A DNA stretch of 64,000 nt from Capsicum annuum. Taxonomy: Eukaryota; Streptophyta; Magnoliopsida; Solanales; Solanaceae. The number at the start of each line of letters is the position of its first letter. The first letter of the stretch is position 1. A program made the position numbers and the translations under genes. The DNA lies in the NCBI RefSeq assembly GCF_002878395.1, contig NC_061116.1:123098232-123162231 (forward strand). The letters are read 5' to 3'. The notes under the pieces are model-generated. The model ran no database searches, was not told the origin of the DNA, and saw only the letters and a program-made list of their open reading frames with translations. This document shows, piece by piece, positions 21,840 to 33,649 of the stretch.

Positions 21840-23071
21840 TTTACCATTGTCAACAAGTGCAAGTCAAGCTTAGAAAATCAATCCTCAATGAAATTTGACC
21901 CCGTCACGTTTATCACTTTGGCTTCAATCAACTTTTGGATCATGTTCTTCAAGGCAAAGCACGCCTTAGTAGGATGTCCTCTTATCCTAGAGTGATAGGA
22001 GAAAATCTGATCAGGACGATACGGTCGAGACTTAGAATCATAAGGTACGACAGCAATAGGTGTGAGGTAGCCCGCCTTCTTGAGTCATTCATACAACTGT
22101 TCTATGGGTTTATTTAGAGGAGTGTACTGTTTTGGTGGATCTTTATGAAGCTTATGTTGAGGTTTGGTGGATTGGTCGGATTATTGGTTTGATAGGTACC
22201 AAACAGTCTGTGAAAGAGGTTTTGTGAAGGATTAGGGGTAATAGGCTTAGACATAATTGGATGTTAGAATAATATCTGGAGCTTGGTACCATATCAGTTG
22301 AGGTTGAGGTAAGCTTACTTCAGGCTTTGAAGGTTTTGATATCTCATCAATGATCGTCTTTCCCCTATCCAAATTGGTCTCGACTGTGAGCTTTCTCTTA
22401 AGCTTATTATTGAACCGCCTAATAAAGTCATTTACTAAATTATCCCAAGAGGCCCACTTGCTGGTGTCCTTCTCTGCATACCACATCAATGCAGGACCAG
22501 TAAGTGAACAAACAAAGAGTTTTTTTTTTACACTATCACTTTGCCCTATGATCGCTAGTTCGCTAAGGTAGGCCTTCAAGTGGGAATTAGGGTTTCAAAA
22601 TCCATCATACAATGAAAATTTTAAATCCTCAATTTTGTCATTGTCTTATTCCTTAGCTTTGGGAAACTTATTCATCTCAGGCTATTGAGATGACCCTGTC
22701 TTATGATTAGGAATTTGTCTTTCTATTTATTTCTCTTTGCCCATAGTTGTCAATCCATTGAGTGTTTTTTGTAGTGCAACTGAATACTGACTTGAAGACG
22801 CTTGCACCTCATGATCAGACGTGGGTGAGATCATCAATATAGGAGGCGACATGGTGTAGGTAGGAGCAATGAAGTCGGCTTCAGATAATGGCTCTGGAAA
22901 ATCTGGGGGTATCTCAGCTGAACCTCAGAGATCAGTCGTTATTCCCCTAATTCTCTCTATTCTTTCTTCCATCCTTTGGATGCTCGAAATAACTTTGTTA
23001 TGAAGCCGCCCCAAATTTTCATGCTCATCGTTGCTATTGACAAGATTGATAAACATTTCTTGACTGGCCAT
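21840..23071 (-). pseudogene. Gag body A of the non-autonomous Tat element
   Basis: Starts at an ATG (23069-23071) with MASQEMFINLVNSNDE and a coiled-coil-like stretch SSIQRMEERIERIR, the usual Gag N-terminus of this group. The capsid domain holds LKAYLSELAIIGQ, then LFVCSLTGPALMWYAEKD and WASWDNLVNDFI. The C-terminal knuckle-like block is YHSRIRGHPTKACFALKN. Stops occur near 22925, 22730 and 22685, among others. It differs from body B by most residues, so it belongs to another gag subfamily and is not a recent duplicate. It is the gag nearest the primer binding site and therefore probably the original one. Confidence 0.75.
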
Positions 23072-24245
23072 TTTTTATGTTCAACTTTAGTCAATCTTAG
23101 AAAAAAGGAATTATAATTAGAAACAAAGAGTACGCACGAGAGTCTAGAATGAATATTCTACTTATTTTAAAATAATGAGTTATGCTCATTCAGAGTGGAT
23201 AGATGTTATAAGAGCTCTATATAACCTAAAGGTTATGAAAGCTGGAGTACTACATGAGTACGATAGTATCAAAAGGATCATGTGGGACATAGTATGTAAG
23301 CATTGAAAGCATTAAGAAGAGAAGATCCTAAAATGATAATTTGCACTAAAAGATTGTGACTAAGGCCAAAACCTTTTATCAAAGCCAGAGTTGATCCTAG
23401 AGATGATTAATATGCTAACGGATGAGTCAGGCGGATAATTTGAAGGAAAGTTTTGAATAGGCCTTAAGAGGGTATTGTAGGGACCTAACATGATAAGAGT
23501 CTTAAGAGCAACGGGCTCTAAAGTGAGGAACACTAAATGTAAGGAATGACTAAGGAAAGAACGGAAACAACATGATAGGCAAAACGCCAATACATACATA
23601 GAAATGCAACATATAGAAAATAATTGTGAGTCTATTTGGGATCGTAAACCTCTTTGGACTTTGAATAAGACTAACATTCAACACATCAAGGATGCCAGGG
23701 CATCCTACGTTGAATGGGACGCATATTCTTTAGTGAAAGAAATATGTAGCCAAGAACTAAAGGACAAGAGTGGGTTTGTGACATGGTTTCCTCAAGTGGA
23801 CAACTCGAGGGTAGGAAAGCTTATGACTGTCGACGTACCGCTGATCCACCGATCCACAAGGCATTTCCTGAAGAGTGTTTTAAGAAAGAACGTCCGTGCA
23901 ATCAAACAACTGTTTGTAAAACAAAAATAATGAGGTCCCAATTGGAGGAAAGTATGAGCGGAATTCCAGTTATATAAAGCAGTAACATATAGCACATAGA
24001 GACATACAATAGCATGCTTTAGCAATGTAAAAATAAATAATCATCAAAACATATAGCCAACAAAAGGGAGAAGAGAGAATGGTTAGGCATGGACAAATAT
24101 GAAAAACATATAAAAGGGGAAGGAGAGGGGCAAACATGCGAAAAATAAATCAAGGTGTCAAAACAATCAATAATAATCAAAATAAAATTCAGACAAATAA
24201 TAGAATTCCCAAAAAACACAAACTCGTATTGATTAGAGCCTAAGA
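23072..24245 (-). other. 5' leader of the non-autonomous Tat element
   Basis: About 1.2 kb between primer binding site and gag. Several short frames occur on both strands (for example 23604-23930 plus) without recognisable family. Long untranslated leaders are usual in Tat elements. Nothing else is seen. Confidence 0.5.
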
Positions 24246-24264
24246 TCCCTAATAGAGTCGCCAT
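24246..24264 (-). promoter_or_regulatory. Primer binding site, Arg-tRNA type
   Basis: Next to the 5' LTR the minus strand reads ATGGCGACTCTATTAGGGA. TGGCGACTC is the start of the site complementary to Arg tRNA used by Tat/Ogre elements; the 3' half has drifted. Confidence 0.7.
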
Positions 24265-24266
24265 TC

Positions 24267-27200
24267 TGTCACATGTCATTTTTTTCGTGGAAAGCAGAAT
24301 TCGATGCGATCACTCTTTTTGGGATTGTTTTGAAGGGAGGGTGTAAAGAGTCACCACCTAACGAATTAAGGTGCGTTAGGGCACCGATCAAGGCTAATGA
24401 CAAACCTATTTTGTTGTTTTAGTCATAGTTCACTAGAAATTTGGGTAAAAGTTCAAATTACCTCGAAAAAAAGAAGTTAGGCACCTTTCGAGGACCACAA
24501 AGGTGGTTCCCGATCGAATTCGTATTTTACGTGGAGACTCTACGTGATCAAGTAAAGGTCTCTTGTTTTATTTTGACTTAAACTAGACTAAGTGATAAAA
24601 TAATAAATAAGCAAACACATGTTGTTTTATCGTTCTAATTATTAACTAGGTGGTGATAAAAAGGGACAACAAATAAGGTAAAGTAGAGAAACAAGAAGCA
24701 AGAAGGAACAACAATTTATAACAAAATGTTTATATTAAATTAAGAAACATAAATTATCCTTTGAATAAAGTTGTTTGAGGAAAATGTTTGTCGCTTTTAT
24801 ACGAAAGATGTCACGATATTACTAATCGCGCTCGTTTACCTTAGCAACAATTTTAATTGGAGGTCGGTCTTAAGTAAAAATAACAATAATATAATTTTCG
24901 AAGACAAGTGAAAATTTGAGTTTTGAAATATAAACACAAAAATATTTACACATGTATAGATAGACATAATCTTCATGTTCTTAAAATGTTGGTGAGTGAT
25001 ACTTTCGGGAGCGCAACGGCTTAATTTAAAACATAGGAATTAGACCTCTTAATTCCTTTTTACTTTCCCACTAACTATAGGTTAGGAGATAGTATTTATG
25101 TAAGTAATAATTTAAGAAAGACATTGTCCAATTCAATTTACAAAAAGAGAATTAAGTATCATTTTTGATAAAATATTAACAATTACTGTTGTGTTTTAAA
25201 AATATTTGCATAAACAAAGTAGGAAAATTAGTTAATGTTCTAAAAAATAGATGTTATTTGAATGTGGAAAATGTAATTAAAAATGCTAAAATATAATGTG
25301 TCAAAACTTTGTAAACATACCAAAGTAAATGAATATGTTGCAAGCTAAGTTGACATATTCAAATATAATTTGAGGTGAAAAAAGTTAATTGAATCCTACA
25401 AGCATGATTTCTAGGTGATTGAAATAAGTCCTAAATAAGATTTGCCTAAACAACTAATTAATTAACGAATCCTAAGTTTGTTTGTCTTGGTAATTTATGT
25501 AACATATAAAACACATAAAACCCCACCCCGAGGAGTCCCTCAATTCACTAGTGTCATAGAGTTTACACAATAATTATTACAAACTAAAAAAATGAATGAA
25601 TTTAAAAGACGGGCTAAGTAGGATAGTCCTTAAACAAATTCCTTGGCAACTCTTCAGGTTTTCAAAATCATTTTCTTTCTTATCCAACCTTCTAAACATA
25701 AGACAACAAACAAAATCAACCCAAAAATACAAACATAACTTTGGTAGTCCGTAACCAACCATTGGCACTGTCGATATCCTAAGGATCTCAAGGATCCCAG
25801 GCAAGCTCACGCCAATGGAGTTATGAGATGCACAAAGATTATTTCGTATTCATATATAACTACACTAAAACAATGGAAAAACACTCACTTACGAATGAGG
25901 AAGAAAACATATCACGTCAACAAAAGCAAATACTTGAACACAATAAGTCATAAAGATGTATGGAACAAATAAAAAGCTTATAAAGTCGTGCATTTTAAGT
26001 AATTGAAAAGAACATACTTATATAAAATAATATAAAAGAAGCTAATGCATGATTAGAGAAAACGAATCGGTCAACAGCACAATAACACAAAAAATTAAAC
26101 TTTTCAAAGTAGACAAATAATTGTAACATCAAGCAAGAACCAGCCGTCTTTCAAAGTAGCAACAAGTAAAAATTGAATACTCAGATATAGTGTAATAAAA
26201 TATAAAAGTCAGTGACTTTTTGTATAGGCGTAGGAGAGGATGATAAGAGATCTCCTAATACAAATAAAAAGTGACCCTTATATAGCGGGCACCGAAAAGA
26301 GTTAAAAAGGAAAAAATATGTGATAATCAATCGGTAGCACAAAAAGAAAAACATGATATTAAATCAGAAAACTCAATCAATTAAGGGGAAAAAAATTCTA
26401 AATTACCATAAAAAGAAAATCAGTCAACCACAAAGGAGGAAAAAATATTCACATAGGCACACAATAGTATTACTCAGTACAAAATCAAGCTGGAAATAAT
26501 AAAATTTGGGCAGAATATCATCCAAATTTTATATTATCATGTACAAAAATATGATTAAGAAATATAATCAGGTATGTATATCAATCCACTTTGATTGAAC
26601 AAGGTTACCATAATTAGACAGGTTGCATGTCCTAATTTAAAGGAAATCACCAGTAAACAATTGATCACCCATTCTGAATTTCACGAAAAATACATGATGT
26701 TATATCAACATATCACATAGACAATCAGTACTCACTCGAAAAGTAAGATCAAATAAAGAATCATAAAATTTAGTCATTTTGATATATGTGAATTAGGACG
26801 TATAGAAAAACATATAATTACAGGAATTATGTCAAAAATCCACAATCATGCTTCACAAATTTTAATCTAAAATAAGGCAGAGCACACAAAGATCAAAGAA
26901 TGAGATAATAGTAGAATTCAAACCATAAGAACAGTTAAACCCAGAAATACTCGTATTATTTCATCATACTTCTTTGAAATTTTGACATCTCGCAGCGGCA
27001 GGCTGGAGACGAGGTTGATGGTTGTTGTTGGCTAGCCGAAGAAAGAGAGACGACGACGGTTTTAAAGTTGCTTCTAGTGAAACTTTCGTCGGCCAGTGGT
27101 AGCGGTTGATGGAGGCTTGCCAGAGAAAAGAGAGGGATTGGAGTGGTTAAGGAGATAGAGGAAAGGGATCGGAGGCCATTAGTGGATCGTCGACTACTAC

Positions 27201-27942
27201 TGGTTGGACAGTCGCTGGCGGAGTGGTGGTTGGCACTGATTTTTAAAGGTGAGAGAAAAGAAAGGAAGAGAGAGAGAGAAAGAGAAGTCTAGAGGGAAAG
27301 AGCTGATGTGCGACTCTTTCTTGTGAGAAATGAAAACTAGGGTTTGGTGTTTTGAATTAAAAAAAAAATGGGGGGACGATCTCAGCCGTTGGATCAGTTT
27401 TAATCAACGACTGATATCAAAATTATTTAAAAGAGGGCCAACAATTGAATTTTGGTTTGGGGTTAAGAATTGAATCAATTTTTGCTATAATTGCAATAGA
27501 TTGAATAAAACTTGACTAGAATTATGATTAAAAAATGGGTTACAGGACAAACTGATTTAGTTTGTTATTTAAATAATAGTAGTAATAATAATAATAATGA
27601 TAATAATAGTAATAATAAATAATAATAATAATATTAAATAATAATAATAAATAATAATAAGTATTGATAATAAATAATAATAATAATAATGGACAAAGTA
27701 TTTTTAAATTGTGAGCGTGCAAAAAAATTATGTAAAATGTCGTATTTGAATTAATAAATTATAAAAATGATAATTAAATTAATAAGATAATTTGTGCAAT
27801 TTTTAAATCATAAGTGTGACACGTCAAATATCTTTTCGATACAAGAAAAATGTATAAATAAATAATAATATTTAAAATTAAATAATTCTGACAAAATAGC
27901 AGCCTAAAAAGAGTATCGGGAGATCAAAATTGGGTGTCAACA
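24267..27942 (-). repeat. 5' LTR of the non-autonomous Tat element (3.68 kb)
   Basis: Homologous to 14574-18021, with TGTCACATG at one end and GGGTGTCAACA at the other. It contains the 250-bp stretch (about 25950-26200) missing from the other LTR, (AAT)n at 27575-27690, and a promoter-like block on the minus strand: GATCCAACGGCTGAGATC followed by AAACCCTAG and CT-rich sequence. A related block occurs in the CACTA element at 60056-60300. Confidence 0.9.
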
Positions 27943-28675
27943 AGTCACTCCACCAAAGTATACCGAGCTCTTTCCAAGATTTACTTATAGTCCAGAGCTT
28001 GGGTGAACTTTGGAAAAACTTCCTATACTGCAGAAACTGATTGGGCTTCACCTATGGAAAACGTGAGGAGGTCATCTGCATAACACAAGTGGGTGATGCC
28101 TAGTTTGGCACATCTAGGATGATAGTGAAAGTTGGTATTTATCTTCAATTGTGAGAGTGTTCTGCTCATATATTCCATTACTATGACAAATAAGAAGGGT
28201 GACATAGGGTCTCCTTGCCTCAGTCCTTTAGCCGCTGGGAAATGTTCACTTGGTTCTCCATTAATAATAAAGTCATGATCCATTTAACAAATTTATCTGG
28301 GAAACCCATGGTAACTAAGATCTGGTGCAAGTACACCCTCAACAGAGTCGTTGCCTTTTGAAGGTCCACCTTAATCATAACTCTGGGAGATATATGTTTC
28401 CTATTATAGCCCTTAATGAGTTCATGTGCCATGATGATACTATCTCCTATCTCTGTTCTCAAAATAAAACCAGACTGAGCTTCATTAATGATAGTTGGCA
28501 TAATGATATGGAGCCTACTTGTAAGAATCTTAGCAATCACTTTGTATATAACTAAGCAACAAGCAATGGGTCTATAGTCCTTGACTGTGGCAGGAGCTTG
28601 GATTTTTGGAACCAAAGTAACTAGAGCACAATTAAGTGGCTTATGGAGTTTACCAGTATAAAAAAAGTGCTTCAC
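27943..28675 (-). pseudogene. LINE ORF2 reverse transcriptase (5' side of the split)
   Basis: The minus strand shows KDYRPIACC, then INEAQSGFILRTEIGDSI, KVDLQKA, KGLRQGDPMSPFLFVIVMEY and the catalytic LCYADDLLTFS. These are the canonical RT blocks of plant L1 elements, and YADD is retained. A frame change lies between the two halves near 28280-28290. The sequence is cut after the catalytic block by the Tat element at its AGTCA site. Confidence 0.88.
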
Positions 28676-29474
28676 AGTGGAGATGATATCATGCTTTACT
28701 ATTTACCAAGTTTTCTTAAAGAACATTGAATTGTATCCATCTAGTCTAGGTGCTTTATCATCTCCAATAGCTATTAAACTCTTGAGGATTTCAGCTTCAG
28801 TCACAGGTTCACACAGTAGGAGTTTTTGATTCTGTTGTAGCCTCGGCCCTTTCTGTATGATTGTAGTATCTACAATAGGTAAAAAGTTTGTTGTTGATCC
28901 ATCTCCTCTTTTATATCCTTGATGTTTGTTAATATTTTACCATCTAGGATAGTGAGTTCACTGATGGTCTTCCTCTAAGTCCTTTCCTTGACAACCGCTG
29001 AGAAGTATTTTGTATTAGTATCTCCTAGCTTGATCCATTGAGCTCTAGATTTTTGTTTCATGATACTTTTCTCCACTGTGGACCATTTTCAAGATTCTGC
29101 AGTGCTATTTTCTAATGAGCTTATAGTGTATCAGTAGGGCTTTGTATCATGGTCTCTTGGATGATTTGTATCTCAGTTCTTGGTTGTTCTACTTTCTGGG
29201 TTGTGGCTTTAAACTCCTGATTGTTGAGTTTTTTCAAGTTAGTCTAGAGGGCTTTAAGCTTCAGCCATAAATTATTTCCAGGGTCCTTTTTCTTTATGCC
29301 TTGTCATCTACCTTCAATAATGTGAGAAAAAACTGCATGTTCTGCCCATACATTAAAAAACTTGAAGGGTACCTTGGTGTTTTGTTGCGACCTTGTAAGG
29401 TTGATGAACATTGGGGAGTGATTTGATACATTTGGAGTTCCATACTCAACTTGCACATGTCCCCATTATTGCAT
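28676..29474 (-). pseudogene. LINE ORF2 linker between endonuclease and RT
   Basis: Collinear ORF2 sequence with many stops. A piece with WAEHAVFSHIIEGR-like sequence is readable near 29290-29340. No separate gene is seen. Confidence 0.5.
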
Positions 29475-30098
29475 TCACACACTATCACCTATTGTTCTGT
29501 CAATTCTGCTTCCGATTCTATCTGCTCTCAGTTGTCTGTTAGACCATGTATAATAATCTCCTCTCCATGACAGTTCATACAGTGCACAATCCTGCTTACA
29601 CTGAACAAAGTCTTTTGATTCATTATGTTGTACTAGGTTCCCTGCACATCTGTCCTGGGGGTACAGCAGAGTATTGAAATCTCCACTGATCATCCATGGT
29701 AGTTGGATACCTTGCGAGATTTCTCTTAATTGATCCCATAGGTACAGTTGCAAAGCAGCAATATTGTAGCCATACACTACTGTGATGAGATAATTTTCCC
29801 CTTTAGTTAAGTTCCTGACCCGACAGTGCATGAGTTGTATTTCTTCTCATAGTAGAGTGATATGGTAGTGTCTAGTGTCCTATAATATTCAAATTCGACC
29901 ATTTTCAGCAGTATTGTAGTTGTGTAGTTTTCCCCAGGTTGGTGCAATATTGGCACTGATTTGAGCAGCTTTGTGAGCTTTAACTCCAGTTTCTATCAAA
30001 CCTACTAAATCTATATTCTTATTCCTCAGCATATTTTTAACTTCTTTCTGCTTATACCTCTTATTCACACCCCTAATATTCCAAAATAACCAAGTCAT
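29475..30098 (-). pseudogene. LINE ORF2 endonuclease (APE type)
   Basis: Begins with the ORF2 start MTWLFWNIRGVNKRYKQK (30098), with the DLVGLIETGV block (catalytic Glu). After a break it continues as GENYLITVVYGYN, then WMISGDFNTLLYPQDRCAG (GDFN with Asp and Asn) and ELSWRGDYYTWSN with RIDR. This endonuclease nicks target DNA for target-primed reverse transcription. Stops near 29880 and 29475 inactivate it. Confidence 0.85.
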
Positions 30099-30580
30099 AT
30101 GGTATTAAAATTTTTCCCTCTATCAGGAGGGACCAAACTTTACCCAATTCATCCTGGATACTTGAGAATCTGTTTCTAAATACAATATTAGGCATACTCT
30201 CTTTAGGATTTATACCTCTTTGCTTCGCAGTTACTGATTGGAAACTAACCTCTTTGTTTGTAGGTTGTGCAGACTGTGGTGACCTGATGGTTGCAGCCTC
30301 CACTGTTGTAATTACTCCTTCTTTTAGTGTAGGTTGCTTCAGAGAATCTAGTTTTTTTCCTCTACCTTCTCTTCCCTCTTGGTTTGATCTACAATTGGAC
30401 CCTTATATTGCCAAGTAGGGATCATCCTTTTTGGTATTTCTATCTTTTGCCTAGGCATTGCTGATTGCTCCTTATGACATATATGACCTATAGTCTGGCA
30501 CTTTTGGCAGTACATTGGTTTCCAATCGTACATAACTTCTTGTTGAAAGACATGGCCATCCGGTGCCCTTACTATAATTG
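30099..30580 (-). pseudogene. LINE ORF1 C-terminal part with zinc knuckle
   Basis: On the minus strand: IIVRAPDGHVFQQEV, then YDWKPMYCQKCQTIGHICH (CCHC knuckle) and a basic stretch, ending with NRFSSIQDELGK before ORF2. The N-terminal domain of ORF1 is missing: at about 30580 the LINE stops abruptly, a normal 5' truncation. ORF1 proteins bind the element RNA. Confidence 0.8.
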
Positions 30581-30644
30581 GTCTAAAATTAAAAGCCTTT
30601 CTGATTATCTTTCAAGTTTTACAATTTTTCTTTGTTATCAGACA

Positions 30645-30802
30645 TTTGGCCATGAAAATTATTTATACTTTTTTGGAAAATTATTTTATTTTAGTGAAAA
30701 AAGTGAAAACAAAATATGTTTAGAAAACAAGTTTTACTTGTTTTCACTTACACTTTTCTCATAAAATTTCAAAAATAACTTTAATTTATATTCATGGTCA
30801 AA
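30645..30802. mobile_element. Fold-back MITE in unit A
   Basis: The left end TTTGGCCATGAAAATT pairs with the right end AATTTATATTCATGGTCAAA. The inverted similarity continues inward (AGTGAAAACAA against TTGTTTTCACTT), so the 158 bp form an imperfect hairpin. The right copy of the duplication has no counterpart near 35590. The transposon class is unclear; hAT-derived MITEs with a TTTGGCCA end are one possibility. Confidence 0.65.
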
Positions 30803-31672
30803 CACAACTCCAACTTCAATTTCAACTCCAACTTTAACTCAAAAAAATTATGATTTTGAATCTTTTATTACAAGTTTTAATAACATTAAAATTTGGACAC
30901 ATAAAGTTATCATGACCTTTATCTCTTAGCTTCATTTTTTTAATATCCCATGATAGAATTCGAGGAGACTAAAATTATGTTTCTTTTCTACATTAAATTT
31001 GATAATTAATGTGTATAAATATATAGGTTTCTTAACCTTATCCCTCCCTCTCAGTAGGCAAAACATACTGTTATGGGTGCAATTTTTGTAATTTCTCTTT
31101 GTCAAATAAAGGAAGGTCAAATTGTTCTTCACAAGAGCCTTTGTTTCTTCATATGTGAAATATCTTTTTATGATTTTGAAGATTTCAGCGTCTATATATG
31201 TCATCATAACATAAAGTTATATTATTTCCGTCTTCCCCCCATGAGTATTTCTTCTATTATACTATATGGTTTTTCCATTGTAAATTATTTTTATTTGATT
31301 GTATCTTAATAGAGTATATTATTTTAAACAATGAATATCCTACCTTAATTTGTTTTAATTTGGTTGTTTTATGTATGTAGTTTCAATAATTATGTTCTGA
31401 TTTACTTTGCGTTTCCTGTTTTAAAGATTATTTGTTCTGACAATTTTGGAAAGAAAACAAAGCCTGCAATGATAGCTTGAACAATGTTAAGTGCACATAA
31501 TTCTTAATCACCTAAATATAAATAAGGTATTTATTCATAATAAATACATGGAGTGTGTATTCGTTTTCGAACAGAAGTGAAGACAAATAATACTTAAATC
31601 AAATAATGATGTCGCTGAAAAAGATAAGTTCATCACTATCGAATTTTAATTTCTTACTAATTGATTGTAATC

Positions 31673-31855
31673 GAAAGGGGCCTTAGAGTAATTGATAAAG
31701 TTGTTGTCATGTGACCAGCAGGTCACGGGTTCAAACTTTGAAAACAGCCTCTTGCAGAAATGCAAGGTAAGGCTGTGTACGATAACCCTTGTGGTGCAGT
31801 CCTTCCTCAAACACTGTGCATAGCGATGGCTTTAGTGCACCGAGTTGTCATTTTC
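31673..31855 (+). mobile_element. tRNA-derived SINE (Au-like), with target duplication and empty site
   Basis: 183 bp with an A-box region (TAGAGTAATTGATAAAG, about 31684) and a B box GGTTCAAAC (31728-31736), then AACAGCCTCTTGCAGAAATG and TTAGTGCACCGAGTTGTC, words I recognise from plant Au-type SINEs. It is flanked by CTAATTGATTGT(A/C)ATC at 31657-31672 and 31856-31871. The right copy of the duplication has the single empty site near 50616. It is transcribed by RNA polymerase III when active and mobilised by a LINE. Confidence 0.85.
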
Positions 31856-32036
31856 CTAATTGATTGTCATCAGTTAAGTTTTTAATAGTTTTAAAATAAC
31901 TTTCGTATTGGCTTCGTATGTGTTAAACCAAACGTTTTTTTTCTTTTGTTTTTAAAGTTTCTTACAATACGCCTCTCTCCTTTCACCTCCCGCCAATAAA
32001 AAAAATGAGATGTGGAAAGATTCTAATTTTGTTTTA

Positions 32037-33008
32037 GGAAGAATACATATATAGGCCCCTCAACTATTCGACTTTTTTCGTATAGACATCTCAATTAAGC
32101 CATTTACCTATTGAACCCTTTACTCCTTCACAAAACATGTCAATTGAGCCCAATCTACTGACGTGGCAAAAGATATAAAATGTGTGTAATACACACGCCA
32201 ATGATGTGGTAAAGTGGCAAATCAAATAATGACACATGACATTTTAATTTAATATAATTATACAAATAATTTTTAATATAATTAAATCTAAATTAAAAAA
32301 AAATTAATACACCCCACGCCTAGTAGCCCCCCCTCCCCCAATTGATTGAGCACAAAAAGTAAATAAAAAATTGTACCTTCTTCTTCTTCTTCATATTTTT
32401 AAATATTAGATATACTACTACTGAAGGAAAACTCCCCCTCCCCATGAAGAAGAAGATGATGACTATTTTTTTTTTAATTTCTTTAATGTATTTTTTTATT
32501 GGTTGGAATTTTTTATTTGATTAATTATGGTTTCTCACTCAACTTATATATGAATGATTTTTAAAGAAGCCATTAATGGAGAAGAAGATGATGACTATTT
32601 TTTTTTTAATTTCTTAATGTGTTTTTTATTAGTTGGGGTTTTTTATGATTAATTTTTTTGATTAATTATGATTTCTCACTCAACTTATATATGAATGATT
32701 TTTAAAGAAGCCATTAATGGAGAAGAAGATGATGGCTATTTCCTCTTTTTTTTTTTTTTTTTAATTTCTTTAATGTTTTTTTTTCATTGGTCGGGTTTTT
32801 TATGTTTAATATTTTTGATTAATTATGGTTTCTCACTCTCCTTTAAGAGAGTGTATTACACATGTCACGCCCTGTCAGTGCCATATCAACAATTGGGCTC
32901 AATTGACATGTTTTGTGAAGGAGTAAATAGTTCAATAGGTACATGGCTTAATTGAGCTGCCTATACGAAAAAAGTCGAATAGATAAGGGCCCGTATATGT
33001 ATTCAACC
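32037..33008. mobile_element. Mutator-like MITE, 972 bp, 9-bp target duplication TTTGTTTTA
   Basis: Terminal inverted repeats of roughly 150 bp: GGAAGAATACATATATAGG at the left, and GGTTGAATACATATACGGG as the reverse complement of the right end, continuing through ACTATTCGAC, TTCACAAAACATGTCAATTG and beyond. The flanks are TTTGTTTTA at 32028-32036 and 33009-33017. The empty site is in the right copy (about 57126-57135). Long inverted repeats with a 9-bp target duplication are the Mutator pattern. There is no transposase inside. Confidence 0.88.
32430..32810. repeat. Tandem repeat of about 135 bp inside the Mutator-like MITE
   Basis: Nearly three units, each with GAAGAAGATGATG(A/G)CTATT, a T tract, TTTCTCACTC and AGAAGCCATTAATGG. 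The poly-T tracts vary in length between units. Confidence 0.85.
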
Positions 33009-33435
33009 TTTGTTTTATCTCTTCTTCTTTTGGGAGATCTTATTATTTATAAGAATAAAGTACATGACACTACAGGTAAAACGTGATATACATTAGCGAG
33101 TATTTGATGACTAACAATTTCGGATTTCTATGCCTTTCTACCATAATCTAATCATGAAGTCTCGATTATCATAGTTATCACTAATAATTTTTTCTTAATT
33201 ATTTTATACTTTGTGTATGAAAATTTTATATTTTCTACTTCTTTATATTTTTTTGTTTCAGGTGCCTTTTTTTTGGAGGTTCTCCGTGCTAACATATAGT
33301 TTGTTCATAATTTTTTTTTTGTTGTTTTGTTATTTTTTATTTATTTCACTTTCTTTTAATACTATAAAATGAAATTTTCTTAACAAACACATGTCTTTTA
33401 GCTAATATATAGGGATTAATGTTACACCTTTATTT

Positions 33436-33649
33436 TATTAAAAATTACACAAATACACAACTTATGTTTTCAATATTATAAAAAATCCCAACTCTCTAAA
33501 CATATTACAAAAATTCCAACATATACACAGAATGCTATGTATATGTTGGTTATGTTATGTATATTAATAGGGAGAGAGAGTAAAGTAATTAAAAAAGTGG
33601 AAGAGAGTATAATTACTTTCAAAAGGGTTGGTATTTATGTTATTTATAC
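33436..33649. mobile_element. Small TIR element, 214 bp, 8-bp target duplication CTTTATTT
   Basis: Flanked by CTTTATTT at 33428-33435 and 33650-33657. The ends are loosely inverted (TATTAAAAATTACACAAATAC against GTATAAATAACATAAATACC). It is absent from the right copy of the duplication near 57680-57700. An 8-bp duplication is usual for hAT elements. Confidence 0.6.

Larger units (their letters stand above)
14574..27942 (-). mobile_element. Large non-autonomous Tat-like LTR element, 13.4 kb, target duplication AGTCA
   Basis: The LTRs at 14574-18021 and 24267-27942 share long collinear homology and end in TGTC...(A/G)TCAACA (plus strand). The element is flanked by AGTCA at 14569-14573 and 27943-27947. 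A primer binding site, two different degenerate gag bodies, a 3' UTR tandem array and a polypurine tract lie between them, all in minus-strand order. No protease, RT or integrase is detectable in the 6.2 kb interior. It therefore depended on an autonomous Tat/Ogre relative such as the one at 1-8290. Confidence 0.9.
10433..30580 (-). mobile_element. L1-type LINE split into three pieces by two LTR elements
   Basis: One minus-strand LINE: the 5' piece is 27943-30580 (ORF1 zinc knuckle, endonuclease, RT), the middle piece 13871-14573 (end of RT and the zinc-binding RT-associated region), and the 3' piece 10433-10522 (end and short poly-A, seen as poly-T 10433-10440). The RT reading frame can be followed from SNYFGG-like sequence before the AGTCA target site at 27943 straight to LGYFRGELLFKYLGVPLS after 14569. 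The GTTTG target sites (10518-10522 and 13871-13875) join the middle and 3' pieces in the same way. The coordinates span the nested elements, which are described separately. Confidence 0.82.

Noticed and set aside
31073..31309. Pair of similar open frames (31073-31309 and 35858-36043) suggesting a conserved small protein
   Set aside because: They are counterparts in the tandem duplication. Frames shift and amino-acid changes are no milder than the DNA changes.
31673..31855. Possible tRNA gene
   Set aside because: Only box-like elements are present; no cloverleaf can be drawn, the 3' body is SINE-like, and it is flanked by a target duplication.
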